Source: Chaetoderma sp. LZ-2023a
Taxonomy: Eukaryota > Mollusca > Caudofoveata > Chaetodermatida > Chaetodermatidae
Direction: 5' to 3'
Length of the DNA: 64,000 nt
Assembly (NCBI GenBank): GCA_034401795.1
Contig: CM067360.1
Coordinates: forward strand, 124,475,901-124,539,900
In this document: positions 45,100 through 56,204 of the stretch, piece by piece
Position numbering within the stretch: the first letter of the stretch is position 1
Layout of the letters: each line of letters opens with the position of its first letter
The notes under the pieces: generated by a model
What the model saw: only the letters and a program-made list of their open reading frames with translations
The model's database searches: none
What the model was told of the DNA's origin: nothing
Program-made: the position numbers and the translations under genes

Positions 45100-45864
45100 C
45101 AATAAACACAGTTCTATTGTCCTAATTTATAGCTCTCAAATTCTCAGCATATTCTCAGCAAAGCCGAGATGTTACGCAGTCACTTAACGTGAATGCCTGG
45201 AAGCTTTAAACATTTCTTGTATGGCCAGCCTTTTACCCTACACACTGACGAATCTCTCCCCACTGGCTACAAAATAATAGGAATCCAGAAGTAAAAATTT
45301 CCCAATGGTAGAAAACCTTACAAACTTTCATCTTGCCTTGGAAACAGCATAAACTGCTAACATTTAGTCAGCAAATTCCTGAGACAGAAGCCAACATGAT
45401 GCGGCACCCGTCTACAAAGCATCTGCCAAGACGGCATCCTTTGATAAGCACATGATGATTATTGGTCAAGCATGTCACATATAAGATACTGATCCAATCT
45501 TTTCACCCTCTCTGCTGTAGATTGGACAGTGCCTACACCATGACAGGCACAACTAGAAGATCCTCATATGCTATCGCTTATGCTGGCTAAAGAATAACAA
45601 ATGTGCATCATCCAATATTGTTATCAACGGCTGGGAGACTGTCATCTACATAATGGACTGCCATACTATTTTCATTGTTTTGTCATTCCTAGAAGCTATC
45701 GAGAATGTGTGTTAGAGCAGTTCCATGATACTGCCACTCATTTTGCCATAAAACAAACAGCAGAGAAAATCCACGCTCACTTTCACTGGGCAGGTATCTT
45801 CCCTAGAATTAAAGCGTGGGTTGCTAAGTGCATTACTTGTCAGAAACGCACTTCTGACAGATGA
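45100..45864 (+). pseudogene. Ty3/gypsy pol fragment, right part (RNase H and integrase N-terminus)
   Basis: About 45,200-45,260 reads FLYGQPFTLHTDE, the third RNase H motif. An open frame at 45,601-45,864 holds the integrase zinc-binding domain: QFHDTATHFAIKQT, HFHWAGIFPRIKAWVAKC, ITCQKR (H-x3-4-H, C-x2-C). Stops and shifts separate the pieces. With 39,595-39,655 it forms one + strand element split by the DIRS insertion. The integrase core is not present downstream. Confidence 0.75.
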
Positions 45865-45869
45865 TAGCG

Positions 45870-46914
45870 CATAGCTGCCTTACAGACTAGAAATGTTGGA
45901 GCTCTGTTCGAGATGGTAGCCATCAGTATACTAAAACCCCTTCACAAGAAACGAGACAACACTTCGATTAGGGAGAACAAGTGGCAGGTTGTGTGGACAG
46001 AGCAGTGCAAGATGTGGGCAACTGCTTACTAACTGTAGTTCCCCTATAACCTGTAGCTCGCCGGGTAGTGTCGGGCCGTTCCGGTGTATCATGTCGACTC
46101 GCCGTGCCGCAAGTGCACAATGAGTGATGACGCTGGTTAGCATCCAGTCTCGGGGTGATGGACCTTGTACGAGACTGCCCTGCGGGAAACAAAAAATGGC
46201 TCCTAAGGCCGGTGGAACTCAATCGTGTCACCAGTATGCCTGTCCATAGCAATTTCGTCATCTATGGACTTACACGATTTGATTTTGTGACATTATTGCA
46301 CTGCGGGATGTTGTATTCTTTACGTCGCACACGACGTTCTTACAACATCGGAGTCCGCAGTGCTCATTTCGTGTGGGACATAGCCGGGCACTAAAGTGTG
46401 CGGCTGTGTCGGATAACCGTAGTCATCCTAGTGACGGGATTCGATTGATCTAACATATATAATAAGAAGAAAAGTATTTCACAAATAAAGTAATAATTAA
46501 TACATTTCCATGAATCGCCTATTGATCTTTCTGCTGTATCACAAATGATCACACTTCTGCAGCAAAAGTTCACCATTGAGTCTGGGTCCCGTGACTGACG
46601 GTGGTGGGTCGCGGTGGATGTACTGTCATCGCTGAGATGCTTTCACTATTACTGGCACTGTTGGAAACATCTGAAGTGATGGTGGCGGAAATATGTGCAT
46701 CCATAATGTCTCTCACAGTTACTGCCGGTTCTAATATATCCATCCGTAAGGCAGCGGTGGTACTAGTCGTTGCTAATGTCGTTGATGCTGTAGTGATGGT
46801 AGTCGTCGTGGTGGCGGCTGTAGCTGTCATGGTGATGGCGGTGAGCTGTACCGTAGGCTGAAGCTGTGGTGTGGGAGCGGATACGGCAGGAGATGACATC
46901 TTCCGAAACATATT
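45870..46914. other. No gene recognised
   Basis: GGGCAACTGCTTACTAACTG near 46,018 recurs, diverged, at 58,560. The - strand Thr/Ala-rich frame at 46,570-46,911 is low complexity. Confidence 0.4.
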
Positions 46915-47828
46915 TTAATAGAAGACTGGCGATGTTAGGCACAGGCTGAATGTCCTGTGTGTGGGCGATCCGTCTTTTTCCCGCATATGGACGTTCCGGC
47001 GTGGTTCCCTTTCTGATTGCTGGGTCAGAAAGGCAAGGAGGCGGATGCTGAATAACACGGGTCGGAGTTACACTAATCACTTACAGGCTGTGACGGGCCT
47101 GGTCCCTCATCTATGGTAAGTTCTGGCGGAGATGGTGACTGCGGGTAACTTGGGATGTTTATTTCCGCAGATGTCATAATCACTACCGAAATCGGCTGAC
47201 TGGCTAACACTATCTTAGACACTACGGTGGCGGGTGTAGTGACCATAGCCGGACGGCTAATAACTGATGCGGGTGCTGCCGAACTGGATTTTGCGCGAGA
47301 CTTTTGCTTCTTACTCTGCTTCAGGACTGGTGTGGATGAAGTGACTGGTACTGGCGTAACACTTCCAGACGCGGCTGCGGGCAGGATTTCACGTCTGGCT
47401 GCCGGTACGTTGCTTACAGTAGCCACGGGAAGACAATGACTAACGGGATATCTAGGGGTAGTGTTCTTCGTGTGGGCCATTTGAAGAACTTTGACCGGGA
47501 ACCGAGATTCGAAATGGGTGGCTAAAACGGCACGATCCTCGTTCTCTTCTCCAGGAACTAATGTTACTTCTAACACGCGGTGATGATAACGGAGCGCGTG
47601 GGTCACCCCTTAGTGAGTAGCGGTGTAGAGATACTGGCACGTCACACGAAAGGCTGACTGGAAGAGATGATCCTTTTTAACATGAAATGTGCGGTTGAAT
47701 TTTCTAGTAAAAGTTCTGGTACATGGCTCTCCGCTAGCTAATAACGAGTTACATGGGAACCATTTTGGAACTGGTACTGATTCTTCTTCAGACGAATCCG
47801 ATAACGCTAAATCTTCAAGGAGCGACAT
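46915..47828 (-). CDS. Unidentified Ser/Pro-rich protein with CC-HH motif, in-frame TAA
   Basis: ATG at 47,828 opens MSLLEDLALSDSSEEESVPV, then a possible zinc site (PC-x9-C ... FHVKKDH), a Ser/Thr/Pro-rich stretch with a basic cluster (KQSKKQKSRAK), and a Pro-rich end. One TAA (47,612-47,610) interrupts an otherwise single frame to 47,073. At 47,084 a perfect donor GTAAGT follows CAGCCT; a TTGCCTTTCTGACCCAG acceptor (ending 47,020) would add 34 codons to a TAA at 46,917, where ATTAAA overlaps. That intron would be only 65 bases. A TATA/CRE promoter lies about 200 bases upstream. I do not recognise the protein; it may be a transposon or viral accessory gene, or a host orphan with a nonsense allele. 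Confidence 0.4.
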
Positions 47829-48020
47829 CTCGTTCCCACCTTATTCAAAACCTAATGCCCTATCTCTTCATTGTTTTAAACTTTCCAGGCCAAGCATAAT
47901 AATGAAATAATAAGAAAACAGCAGAATTTGGTTTGCGACACGAAAGAAGCCTAATTCTATCTGTTCTTCCCTGGTGTCGAGTTTTGATGGGAAGACAAAG
48001 TTTCAGAGCACGCTTCCTCC

Positions 48021-48043
48021 TTTTATACTATTTGGTGACGTCA
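48021..48043 (-). promoter_or_regulatory. CRE + TATA promoter
   Basis: On the - strand TGACGTCA (48,043-48,036) is followed by TATAAAAGG (from about 48,027). Transcription would start near 47,990 and leave a roughly 160-base leader before the ATG at 47,828. The spacing is that of a core RNA polymerase II promoter. Confidence 0.55.
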
Positions 48044-48049
48044 CAGGCA

Positions 48050-49330
48050 GCGGATGACCACACCTAAAAGTTTTAACAGGTGATTCGGTCATTCTTATGT
48101 GAAAGTTTCCTCTTTTTATGTCCTAGACGTCTAGGGATTAATTCTTCCCATACAAAGGGAGTACTTTTAATTATAGGAAGAATGGCTCGTTAAACTTGTC
48201 TTAATTTCGCGCATTTAACAGCCTTCGATCAACATAGAAACGTGGTACTACTTTTTCTTGGCGGTGTCTCATCTTTTATTAACGTGAGGCGGTTCTCCAG
48301 ATTGGATGCTTATAAACTTGCCTATTCCAATTTTAGGCTGGCGCGCTCGATGGGGGTGGGGTGGGGGGGGGAGCCAGGTGACGTCAGCGGTAATCTCCCG
48401 GACTCACCCTCGCCACTCCTCCATTACGCTGTGGTAGTCTCGTCTTTAGGCGGCTCTTTTGCGTTTGATCCAACTTACTGGAAATAGTAGTAAATGTCAC
48501 GTGGCTCTAAAAAGCACGTGGTTGATCGGAAACATATATGCTGTTTATGGCGACGGCCAAAATGCTGTTGCTGATGTGTAGTCTGCTGTAGAAGCGAGAG
48601 ATAGAAATATATATGTTACATCAGGATCTTTATAATGTCCCGTATTTGCGCGAGTTCTTTAACATGCGGTTGGTATGTGTCTGTAATAGGTAGTTCACAG
48701 CCCGTGTTGATTTATAGACTGGAACGCAAGGAAGAGAATTTTTGAAATTCTCTGTATTTTTACTGTCAGATTTTTGATGCCGCTTTACCGGCCCGTGCGC
48801 TAATGATTTGTAGCACGGTAGAGCAGTTGTGTTCTTAATCAAAAATTTAACAGTAAAGTTGTAAGTAATTTGAACAGATCTATTCAGGCGGTAGATCAAC
48901 ATTACTGATCCCGTCAAGATGGCTGTGTTTTTCGAGCGGGAGGGCTGGCCACGCATTTTCCTTAATGGGTAGAACTAACTCCGTCCCGGCCTAGAACAAA
49001 CACATTAATACCATTTAATAATGGTTAAATTGCAGTACAACTCGCAAAGTGTGTGCCACAGTTATTACAATTTACAATGCCGTCGTTCAGAGATTGTGAA
49101 TACAGTCAACCTGAGTGTCTGTGTTTCTGACATGTTGGTGAATTTAATCTGATACGCGTGACTCGTTATCTGTGGATGATACTTGTGCTGTGGTGAAGGT
49201 GACGTGTTTATGGCCGCCAGGTGCGGTAGGGAAAGGGAGAGGCGGCGTGAATGTCAACTTTATCGAACCCTAAAGGTATTCCACTCTGTAATGGCCGAGC
49301 CCGTGGGCGGGACAGTGTTACTTTAGAGCA
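48050..49330. other. No gene recognised
   Basis: GC-richer sequence with a G-tract (GGGGTGGGGGGGGGAGCC, about 48,357) and another TGACGTCA near 48,380. No supported exon on either strand. Confidence 0.4.
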
Positions 49331-50656
49331 CAGATGACCTGTTGGATGCTGTCGTAACTTTGATCAATCCATTGTCGAATTCAACTTTTCGGTAGAAAAA
49401 TCCTACTCGTGACTGACGACAATGCGGGCATCTTGCTCTCTTAATAATATCGACTGTATTTACGTGTAGATGAAGTCTGTAGATTTAGCTGTTTCCGTAC
49501 GACGTCGGGAAAATGGAAAGGGGAGGAGCGTTGGACAAACGTCCCTCCTGTGACGCGTACTGTAGATGGCTGTAGTGCATTCCTGATATCCATATGATCA
49601 GTTCTCCCGTGACTGGATAAGAGGGTGTGTGCGGGAGATTTGTTGGCTGTTGTCTGTTCATGATTATGTGGTTGTCGGGATGTCTGGGCTGCTGTATGAT
49701 GCCAATGTTATAAGCGAAGAGGGCGCATTCCAGTTTTCCACGCTGGTGAACACCAAATCTGTTGTTATTTTTGGGAGGTGTAGTCTGCGGGAGATATTAT
49801 CTCTCCCGCAATCTGTGCGGGAGGAATTCGTTGCGGGAATTTTTATGTCTCTACCGGGAATTAATTAATACCGGTAGGTGCTGCTAAATGCTGTTGTTGC
49901 CGATGTTGAATGTCTCTGTTATGCTGAGTATAACCGAGCGAGTATGTGATGTACGCGAAATGAAGAATTGACGTATCCAGTCTTGAAGTCAGGTGTGTTC
50001 TGTAGGTGTTGTCGTTCTGTGTGTTGTGTGATGTTCTGACTGCTCATGGGGGAGTATGGTAAGCCAATTGGATGTGGTGGCCTTTGGACAGGGGGATGTG
50101 ATCATCTCCCGTTACACGACAGGTGGTCTCTTGTCGTAGTTTTTAGACACCGGGAAAATTTGAGCCGAGAGTCTGCTGAACAGGATGCTTCTCTGCCCAC
50201 CGCGGGGGGGGGGGGGGAGGGGGGGGGGGGTAATGTTGGTCGGTTCGGTGCGGGATGCCACCTCCTGTGTTGCAGCAGTCTCTCTCATGTCTGATGATTG
50301 ACGGTCAACAGACAATGAGTGGAGTGTGAAATGGACTGGGCCGGTGATGTCCGAACTTGGTTTATAGATGAGGGACGCCAATTGGATTTGGGGTAGGGGT
50401 GCGGTAATGGATATGGGCTCCGCTTGGGGGAATTGGTGTGGCGGTTTGGAGGCTTGGTCGGGTACACCTCATTGTACGGTTCTGCGGTTCTAGACACGCC
50501 TAGGCTTCATCCAGCCTCTTCGCTTCCATGCTATTCACCATATGTTCCACCCCACAGGAAGCACGGCTTGGGTCAGCCCCAGCAGCCGCTTGTGGTAACT
50601 CTATGATGGGTGGTGCATAGCATGAAGTGGGTTGGAATGGGAAGAGATCGGAGGAA
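49331..50656. repeat. Tandem duplication, copy 1
   Basis: 1,326 bases nearly identical to 50,657-51,974. It includes at its right end the last codons of the gypsy pol frame. Differences are a longer poly-G tract (near 50,204) and a handful of substitutions. The small open frames at 49,629 and 50,046 recur in copy 2. Confidence 0.95.
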
Positions 50657-51974
50657 CAGATGACCTGTTGGATGCTGTCGTAACTTTGATCAATCCATTG
50701 TCGAATTCAACTTTTCGGTAGAAAAATCCTACTCGTGACTGACGACAATGCGGGCATCTTGCTCTCTTAATAATATCGACTGTATTTACGTGTAGATGAA
50801 GTCTGTAGATTTAGCTGTTTCCGTACGACGTCGGGAAAATGGAAAGGGGAGGAGCGTTGGACAAACGTCCCTCCTGTGACGCGTACTGTAGATGGCTGTA
50901 GTGCATTCCTGATATCCATATGATCAGTTCTCCCGTGACTGGATAAGAGGGTGTGTGCGGGAGATTTGTTGGCTGTTGTCTGTTCATGATTATGTGGTTG
51001 TCGGGATGTCTGGGCTGCTGTATGATGCCAATGTTATAAGCGAAGAGGGCGCATTCCAGTTTTCCACGCTGGTGAACACCAAATCTGTTGTTATTTTTGG
51101 GAGGTGTAGTCTGCGGGAGATATTATCTCTCCCGCAATCTGTGCGGGAGGAATTCGTTGCGGGAATTTTTATGTCTCTACCGGGAATTAATTAATACCGG
51201 TAGGTGCTGCTAAATGCTGTTGTTGCCGATGTTGAATGTCTCTGTTATGCTGAGTATAACCGAGCGAGTATGTGATGTACGCGAAATGAAGAATTGACGT
51301 ATCCAGTCTTGAAGTCAGGTGTGTTCTGTAGGCATTGTCGTTCTGTGTGTTGTGTGATGTTCTGACTGCTCATGGGGGAGTATGGTAAGCCAATTGGATG
51401 TGGTGGCCTTTGGACAGGGGGATGTGATCATCTCCCGTTACACGACAGGTGGTCTCTTGTCGTAGTTTTTAGACACCGGGAAAATTTGAGCCGAGAGTCT
51501 GCTGAACAGGATGCTTCTCTGCCCACCGCGGGGGGGGGGGGGGGGGTAATGTTGGTCGGTGCGGTGCAGGATGCCACCTCCTCTGTTGCAGCAGTCTCTC
51601 TTATGTCTGATGATTGACGGTCAACAGACAATGAGTGGAGTGTGAAATGGACTGGGCCGGTGATGTCCGAACTTGGTTTATAGATGAGGGACGCCAATTG
51701 GATTTGGGGTAGGGGTGCGGTAATGGATATGGGCTCCGCTTGGGGGAATTGGTGTGGCGGTTTGGGGGCTTGGTCGGGTACACCTCATTGTACGGTTCTG
51801 CGGTTCTAGACACGCCTAGGCTTCATCCAGCCTCTTCGCTTCCATGCTATTCACCATATGTTCCACCCCACAGGAAGCACGGCTTGGGTCAGCCCCAGCA
51901 GCCGCTTGTGGTAACTCTATGATGGGTGGTGCATAGCATGAAGTGGGTTGGAATGGGAAGAGATCGGAGGAACA
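50657..51974. repeat. Tandem duplication, copy 2
   Basis: Starts at the CAGATGACCTG that follows AGGAA of copy 1 and ends at GGAACA inside gypsy pol. The junction has three bases of shared sequence (ACA). Confidence 0.95.
50958..51169. promoter_or_regulatory. GCGGGA motif cluster with palindrome
   Basis: TGCGGGAGATATTATCTCTCCCGCA-type palindrome (arms TGCGGGAGA/TCTCCCGCA, about 51,112-51,136) plus further GTGCGGGAG and TTGCGGGAAT copies nearby. The same cluster is in copy 1 about 1,326 bases earlier. TTCCCGC is E2F-like; function is unproven. Confidence 0.3.
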
Positions 51975-54070
51975 ACTTTTCCATCCGGTCCCTTGGACAA
52001 AACAAACACAAAACTCTGCAGATACGACTTCGCAGATCTAGTAGACCCATGCTGACGAGGGAGAGGGCGAGTATGTATCTCGTCATCATTGTCAGCATTA
52101 GCTGTTTGTTCACCCATGTTCTGGCTCGGTAGAACAGGGGCTGAACTAGCACCGCGGTGCTCTGCGGTAACCGCGGGAATACTAATTTCCGTAGAAATAT
52201 CTGTCTGGGTACCAGTGTCACGAGAAACGCCCAGTCCGAGCTCTGGTGCTGGGTCGTCACTGACACACGGTTTAGGTTGATCGAAGTGGATGACTGAGGT
52301 CAGGTCATCCGAAGCACGGATATGGTAGGTCACATCCGACGTCTTACCTACTACCACATAGGGGCCTTTCCACTGGTAACTCAGTTTACTTGGCACGTTT
52401 GCATACCGTCGTGAATCGTTTACCCAAACCATTCTTCCTGCATCATATGGATCTCCATGCACTCTCCGGTCGTGCCATGTCTTTCGCCACCAGTGTGCAG
52501 TGGATAAGGTTTCTCTCACTAACTCATGGGCTTGTTCTATCCTTTGCCACAAGAGTTCGACATAGAGAGATGGAGAATTTTTCTCTCCTAGTATTCATGG
52601 CATGGCCAGATCCAGGGGTAAGGCTAATTCAGGGCCCAACATTAACTGAGCAGGGGTGTAGCCCGTGCTGGAATGTACTGAAGTGCGGTAAGCCATGAGT
52701 ACATACGGGAGCCGTGGGTCCCAATCTCTACAATCAAGGCGTGTTTCCTTGGTAAGCATCTCCGCGAGAGTTCTGTTGAACCTGTCTACCATCCCATCAC
52801 TCCAGGGGTGGTATGGAGTTGTCCTTGTCTTGACAATATGGAATAATTTGCAGAGCTCTGATATGAGCCGGCTCTAATAATTACTTCCTTGATCGGAGTG
52901 TAACTCATAAGGCATACCAAAGCGGCAGAATACATTGGTGGCCAAGACCTCCACTACGGTGGATGCCTCATGGTCTGGCAGAGCAAATGCTTCTACCCAC
53001 TTCATAAAATAATTTTGTAATACAAAGATGTATTTATTTCCATCATCCGTCATATTCAAGGGTCCGAGCACGTCAATAGCCACTCGCTCCCACGGTGCAC
53101 CAACAATCTTAATTTGAGATGGTGCGATATGGTGTTGGCCAACAGCGCGTCTTTGGCATGGGATACATTTGGCAACCCATGCTTGGACACTATCGCGAAT
53201 CCCGATCCAGTGGAATCTCAATTTGATACGGGCAACAGTCCTTTCTATGGCCAGATGCCCGGCGTCATGTAGTTGTTTCAATATAATTTCACGATAACTC
53301 TCCAGGACAACCAAACGGTCATTAATATATAGAACGTTGTTTATTAATTGACATTCTTCGAACCGTTGGTAATAATATTTTGCCGTGGTGGATAGAAGTC
53401 TTACCGATTCCCTAGGAGGATGTACCCCCTCCTGAATCCACGCATATATATTTCGTGTCTGCACGTCTGTTGTCTGGTGGTGTGCGATTCTCTCCGGATT
53501 CCACTCTGCGCACCTCAATTCGGGGAACTCCGGAGATGGCTGTGTTGACTGTGTCACGGTGGTGGCCTCTTTCGTGTTCAGCTTCTGCGGCGATTCTATT
53601 AACGGCGTCGGCGTTCCCATGCAATTTGCTGGGACGGTGAACAACGTTAAAGTTATAGGCCTGCAGGGATTCCAGCCATCTCGCTACCTGGCCCTCCAAA
53701 TTTTTCAAGTTCCTGAGCCATCGTAGTGAGGCATGGTCTGTACGGAGTGTAAAAGGGCGCCTGTACAGAAAGTGCTTATAATACTTGACGAAATGGACCG
53801 CCGCCAATAGTTCTCGCTTGGTGGTTGCGTATCTTCTCTCTGTTTTATTCAGAGTACGTGAACCATAACCCAATACCTGCTCTGTTCTGTCTTCAGTGAC
53901 CTGGGATAGAACTGCGCCAATAGTGAAAGCTGACGTGTCAGTGTCGAAGATCAAATCGAGGTTTGGATTAGGGTGAGCAAGAATCGGGGCGGTCGTCAAG
54001 AGTTCCTTCAGTGCCATGAAGGAGCCTTCACACTCACTCGTCCACTCAAATGGTCGATCTTTCTTGGTGA
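51917..54070 (-). pseudogene. Ty3/gypsy pol remnant: RNase H, integrase, GPY/F tail
   Basis: From 54,070: KKDRPFEW, then RNase H (DTDTSAFTIGAVLSQ, KRELLAAVHF, RTDHASLRWL). A frameshift near 53,640 leads to integrase: H-x3-H and CIPC zinc site, AIDVLGPL and LHSDQGSN with the first two catalytic Asp. A TAG (52,876-52,874) and a TGA (52,597-52,595) interrupt one frame that continues VDRFNRTLAEML, where the third catalytic residue is Asp instead of Glu. It then runs QWKGPYVVVGK (GPY/F module) and a hydrophilic tail ending at 51,917. Protease and nearly all of the RT are missing. The last codons are duplicated at 50.6 kb. Confidence 0.85.
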
Positions 54071-54079
54071 TTGGTGATG

Positions 54080-54638
54080 GATCACGCCGTCCGTATTGGT
54101 GCTCGGATATGCGCTGGTGACTAGCCTCCTGATTCAGCTAGCTAACTCAGGAAGAGTTTCTCCCACGCGTCATCGGAGATTTTTAAGTTGAAGAGGACTG
54201 GTTTCTCCGAGGGCTGTGTCACCAAATTGCTCCATCAGTTCTCGTTCCAACTGTGTGTAGGTGGGTGTGTAATCAGTTCCCAGATCCGCAAGAACTTTGA
54301 GGGCTTTTCTGGAAAGCTTTGTAGCGAGATATTCACCCATTTGCTGATCGTTCCAGTGGTTACTCCGACATGATTTCGAACTGAATTTTATAATTGGTCC
54401 AGTCATTCTCCCCACTAAATTCGGGAGGGATGATGACTCGGCCAAGACCGCAGGAAGAATGCAGCGACTGAAATTCGGGTGGTGTGGGTATCTGGTAAGT
54501 TGATGAACATGTTGAGGTTGGACGTGGTGCAGGTGGCGGTGGTGTTGATGTTTCCCATCGATGCCAATGCCGAGCAGCCAGGACACGTGTACTCCAATTC
54601 AATGAGTCCACCCCGTTTGTAGAGCCATAGACCGGCAT
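54080..54638 (-). pseudogene. Ty3/gypsy gag remnant
   Basis: IPPEFSGENDWTNYKIQFEIM (54,440-54,380) then, one frame over, NHWNDQQMGEYLATKLSRKA, FGDTALGE and LPELAS; these are gag capsid signatures. The frame breaks near 54,365 and stops near 54,168. From about 54,090 the sequence passes straight into the RT/RNase H linker, so the nucleocapsid, protease and RT are deleted. Confidence 0.75.
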
Positions 54639-54819
54639 GGGTCTATGGACGGGAGGCGGATTGTTGTGAAGATTGTTCTAGAGCATTCTAGATGTTTTGC
54701 GTCCACGTGTTTATGACGTCACGGCTCGACCCAGGGGTGTGTGTTCAGGAAACGAATCCAGGACGGACAGCGCGTACCCAGCTTAGCTGGTACAGCCGGT
54801 ATCCGACCGGTCGATCCGA

Positions 54820-55795
54820 ACTACAAACCACAGCTGTGACTCTCGGATTTCAGTTCTTCATCTCTGGCCTGCAATTGATCATCCGCATCTAGTTTTTGTA
54901 AGCCCGCCGACGGCAATCTGGGAGCAACTAATTGAATAGAAGAAGCGTCCCTCACTTCCAAAGCTTCAGAGGGGCCTTCCTGCAGATGGGCCTCACAGCC
55001 CAGATGTAACTTCTCAAGTATGTAGAACGAGTGGTGAATCTTGGTGGACAACTCGTCAGATCTGCCGAACCACGCTGAAAAGTGGCGATCACACTTCTTA
55101 TAATTTCACTAGGTTGACTCACACTACACTTAGCATATGTTTTGAACAAGAGAGTGGCCCTTTTTGCCAGCTCTCTTCCTCCGCTTCAGCGTTGAAGGCA
55201 TTTTCCTGTGACGGAGGCCCACATGAGGTACTTTCCTCTCGCAACAATAATATTTTTGTCAGTGGTATAATGGTTTATATTAAACTATATTAAACTATAT
55301 AAGTGGCCTCGATAGGATGCTCCCTTGCAGGAATACCTCATGGATATATAAGGATCTGTGAGGTACCTCTGACGAATCCACGTTAACAAGACACCAACTT
55401 GGTTCTATGTACTGTATATTTTCTCTCTCGTGCTAACAAACGAGTACTATTGTTTGCATAGAATATTTTTAATTATCATGTCTAGGCTCCTAAATTGAGT
55501 TATAACCATCATACCAGTGACACAAATAGTTGGGACGAGACGGTGAGGTTAAATCTTGGCGGCAATGGTCGCACGGCCCCACGAGAATGTTATCATTCCA
55601 CCGGCTCTAGAATTCGGTCTTTGTACTTTGTGGAGAGTCGCGATATGGGATCCGTAACCCCGAGAACTGCATCTAACCAGCCCTCCCGCACATCCTGTAC
55701 ATGCACTGCAACGGAGCGGAGCAGCAGGATGGACCAGCGCGTACCAGCCGCGAGCTACATAACCATGAAATGCCGATAAAAGACGATCTCACCAG
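54820..55795. repeat. Dispersed repeat R, copy 1
   Basis: Shares two blocks with 58,590-60,480. One has AGTTTTTGTAAGCC, GATGGGCCT and CATGCTGAAAAGTG counterparts. The other has ATAATTTCACTAGG, GGTTTATATTAAACTAT, TGTGAGGTACCTC and GTCGCAC. The + strand open frame (GSRIRSLYFVESRD) and a - strand Arg/Lys-rich start (KRRKRAGKKGHS) both have counterparts in copy 2. A TATA-like TATATAAGTGGCC occurs near 55,298. It may be the 5' part of the LINE family, which directly follows copy 2. Confidence 0.7.
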
Positions 55796-56204
55796 CCAAG
55801 ACTATTCGCAAGACTATTCGTTTTGAAAACTTCAGACAGCATGGTTGGCCGAGAAAATGCATGCAATCCTAGTACTCAGGCAACATTCCGACAGGCAAGG
55901 TTTCTCAAAGGAACATTTGTATCAATTTCTATATTAAAACGATAGTCTACTGTGTTGTTCGATTAACTTATCTGAGGATTCTGTTTTTAACTACTGAGAA
56001 AGTGACCACCTGAGTCAACCACGTGTGGTCATCTCATAATAATAGAATTCCTTTCACAAGTCACATCTTGCTATGATGATATGATTTACCAACAACAAAA
56101 TGGCTCCCTGGAGTGTGCCGCTTTATCAGATAAATCACAAAACAAGTGCAGGGGGTTAACATCCATGCCTATTCTCAGCTGGACTAAAATTCTTGACTGC
56201 ATGT
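55796..56204. other. No gene recognised
   Basis: Unassigned sequence between repeat R and the 3' end of the - strand LINE. Confidence 0.4.

Noticed and set aside
46570..46911. Thr/Ala-rich - strand frame as an independent gene
   Set aside because: Low-complexity composition; it overlaps the inferred 3' end of the orphan frame and has no conserved motif.
49331..51974. Duplicated 1.3-kb units as paired LTRs of the gypsy element
   Set aside because: They are adjacent to each other, both lie on the same side of pol, and they include pol codons; nothing similar lies beyond gag.
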